From positions 1 through 6,269 of the forward strand of contig CAAECI010000023.1 of the NCBI GenBank assembly GCA_900754255.1: a stretch of DNA of 6,269 nt, written 5' to 3'. How positions within the stretch are numbered: the first letter of the stretch is position 1; each line of letters starts with the position of its first letter. Shown piece after piece: positions 5,865-6,269 of the stretch. The position numbers and the translations under genes are program-made. Below the pieces are notes generated by a model. That model was not told where the DNA came from. It made no database searches and saw nothing but the letters and a program-made list of their open reading frames with translations. Origin of the DNA: an uncultured Succinivibrio sp. Lineage in GTDB: Bacteria > Pseudomonadota > Gammaproteobacteria > Enterobacterales > Succinivibrionaceae.

Positions 5865-5893
5865 ATTAATGCCGATGCTTAAGCTAATGTAAA
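5865..5893 (-). promoter_or_regulatory. Candidate sigma-70 promoter of degS
   Basis: On the - strand, TTTACA (5888-5893, five of six -35 matches) is followed after 17 bp by ATTAAT (5865-5870, four of six -10 matches). Transcription would start near 5858 and leave a leader of about 14 nt before the degS ATG. The -35 box lies inside the 3' end of the transposase fragment. The weak ribosome site agrees with a short leader. Confidence 0.35.
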
Positions 5894-6189
5894 ACTAAAT
5901 TCATCAGTAAATCAATGCGTGAACACTGCTTTTTAAAGAAGTCAATGTTCTCTATGAACTTAAAAAAGTTTTCACGCTTTAGTTGCCCGTTGAATACGCT
6001 CCCGTTCTTGCGGAGATAACACACCTGGATCTTTCTTGAGGCCAGATCTACCCCTACCGGCTCAATCCCTGCTTTTCTGTAGGTCTCCACCAGCTCGAGC
6101 TCTTGCGGATTTAATTTCCTTTTCGCTACGCCCTTATTTGCTCCTAAAATTGATTTTGTGAACCAAAAATCATTATTAAGAGCTATCAA
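5884..6189 (-). pseudogene. IS110-family transposase, N-terminal fragment
   Basis: An open frame of 101 codons contains EPVGVDLASRKIQVCYL (43-59), which matches the start of the DEDD RuvC-like domain of IS110-family transposases. Asp48 would be the first catalytic acidic residue. The following SVFNGQLKRENFFKF (64-78) also fits the family. After about residue 80 the similarity stops: the expected MEACGS-type segment with the next catalytic Glu is missing, and the frame ends at 5884 with unrelated residues. Full transposases are about 300-450 residues, so about three quarters are lost and the fragment cannot be active. The frame begins right after a stop codon at a TTG (6187-6189). There is no ATG; the likely ancestral start before AKRKLNP (residue 21) reads GTA. 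It is a remnant, pointing towards degS, whose promoter it may supply. Confidence 0.7.
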
Positions 6190-6269
6190 CTATCGGCCTA
6201 GACAATATGAAGCGACCCCACTGATGTAAAAATCGTGGATTTACCCGTAAAATAAAAGTGTTACACAAA
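6190..6269. other. Non-coding DNA at the window edge, possible IS left-end remnant
   Basis: No gene is seen in these 80 bases. They lie upstream of the transposase fragment and contain one hairpin: CCAC-GAT (6218-6221 and 6223-6225, with T6222 bulged) pairs with ATC-GTGG (6232-6238) around a 6-nt loop. In IS110 elements the segment before the transposase gene is the element's non-coding end and can encode the bridge RNA, so this could be its remains. The window ends before the element boundary can be seen. Confidence 0.3.

Noticed and set aside
1..6269. CRISPR arrays, tRNA or rRNA genes, prophage or toxin-antitoxin modules
   Set aside because: No regularly spaced repeats, no tRNA-like cloverleaf with a CCA or TTC arm, and no such protein families were seen on either strand.

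Overview
The window looks like chromosomal DNA from an anaerobic, probably gut-associated proteobacterium. A membrane-anchored DegS-type protease with one PDZ domain points to Gammaproteobacteria. The biotin synthase instead resembles the form I associate with obligate anaerobes such as Clostridia and Bacteroides. A Succinivibrionaceae-like organism would fit both, but this is inference from two genes. GC content is moderate and codon use looks similar across the genes.

Layout: (1) 1-725, the 3' two thirds of bioB on the + strand, closed by a clear rho-independent terminator at 783-811. (2) A regulatory gap of about 225 bp (726-950) with no gene. It holds the bioB terminator, several TGCAC/GTGCA half-site motifs and a weak promoter candidate. 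(3) 951-4686, a five-gene + strand operon: a polar amino acid ABC ATPase, a periplasmic binding protein, two inner-membrane permeases, and a cytidylate-kinase-like P-loop protein. The first four follow the order of the Campylobacter PEB1 aspartate/glutamate uptake locus (pebC, peb1A, permease, permease). The binding protein keeps the four PEB1 ligand residues I could align (Lys19, Arg67, Arg89, Asp174). A hairpin lies between the binding-protein gene and the first permease gene, as expected if the binding protein is made in excess. A terminator-like hairpin (4718-4738) closes the operon. (4) 4741-5844, a convergent degS-like gene on the - strand with an intact His-Asp-Ser triad and two surface loops longer than in E. 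coli DegS. (5) 5884-6189, a truncated IS110-family transposase fragment on the - strand just upstream of degS, followed to the window edge by about 80 bp of non-coding DNA with one hairpin.

How it works together: the ABC operon should import aspartate and/or glutamate, a useful carbon, nitrogen and electron-acceptor source (via fumarate) for an anaerobe. The terminal kinase-like gene is tightly packed into the operon, but its substrate cannot be read from the sequence. DegS would be the periplasmic stress sensor that starts RseA cleavage in the sigma-E response.

I do not see a clearly new multi-gene system. The points most worth a second look are the anaerobe-type BioB, the kinase-like gene with an altered P-loop in a transporter operon, the 18-residue insertion in the PEB1-like protein, the enlarged DegS sensor loop, and the insertion-sequence remnant at the degS promoter.
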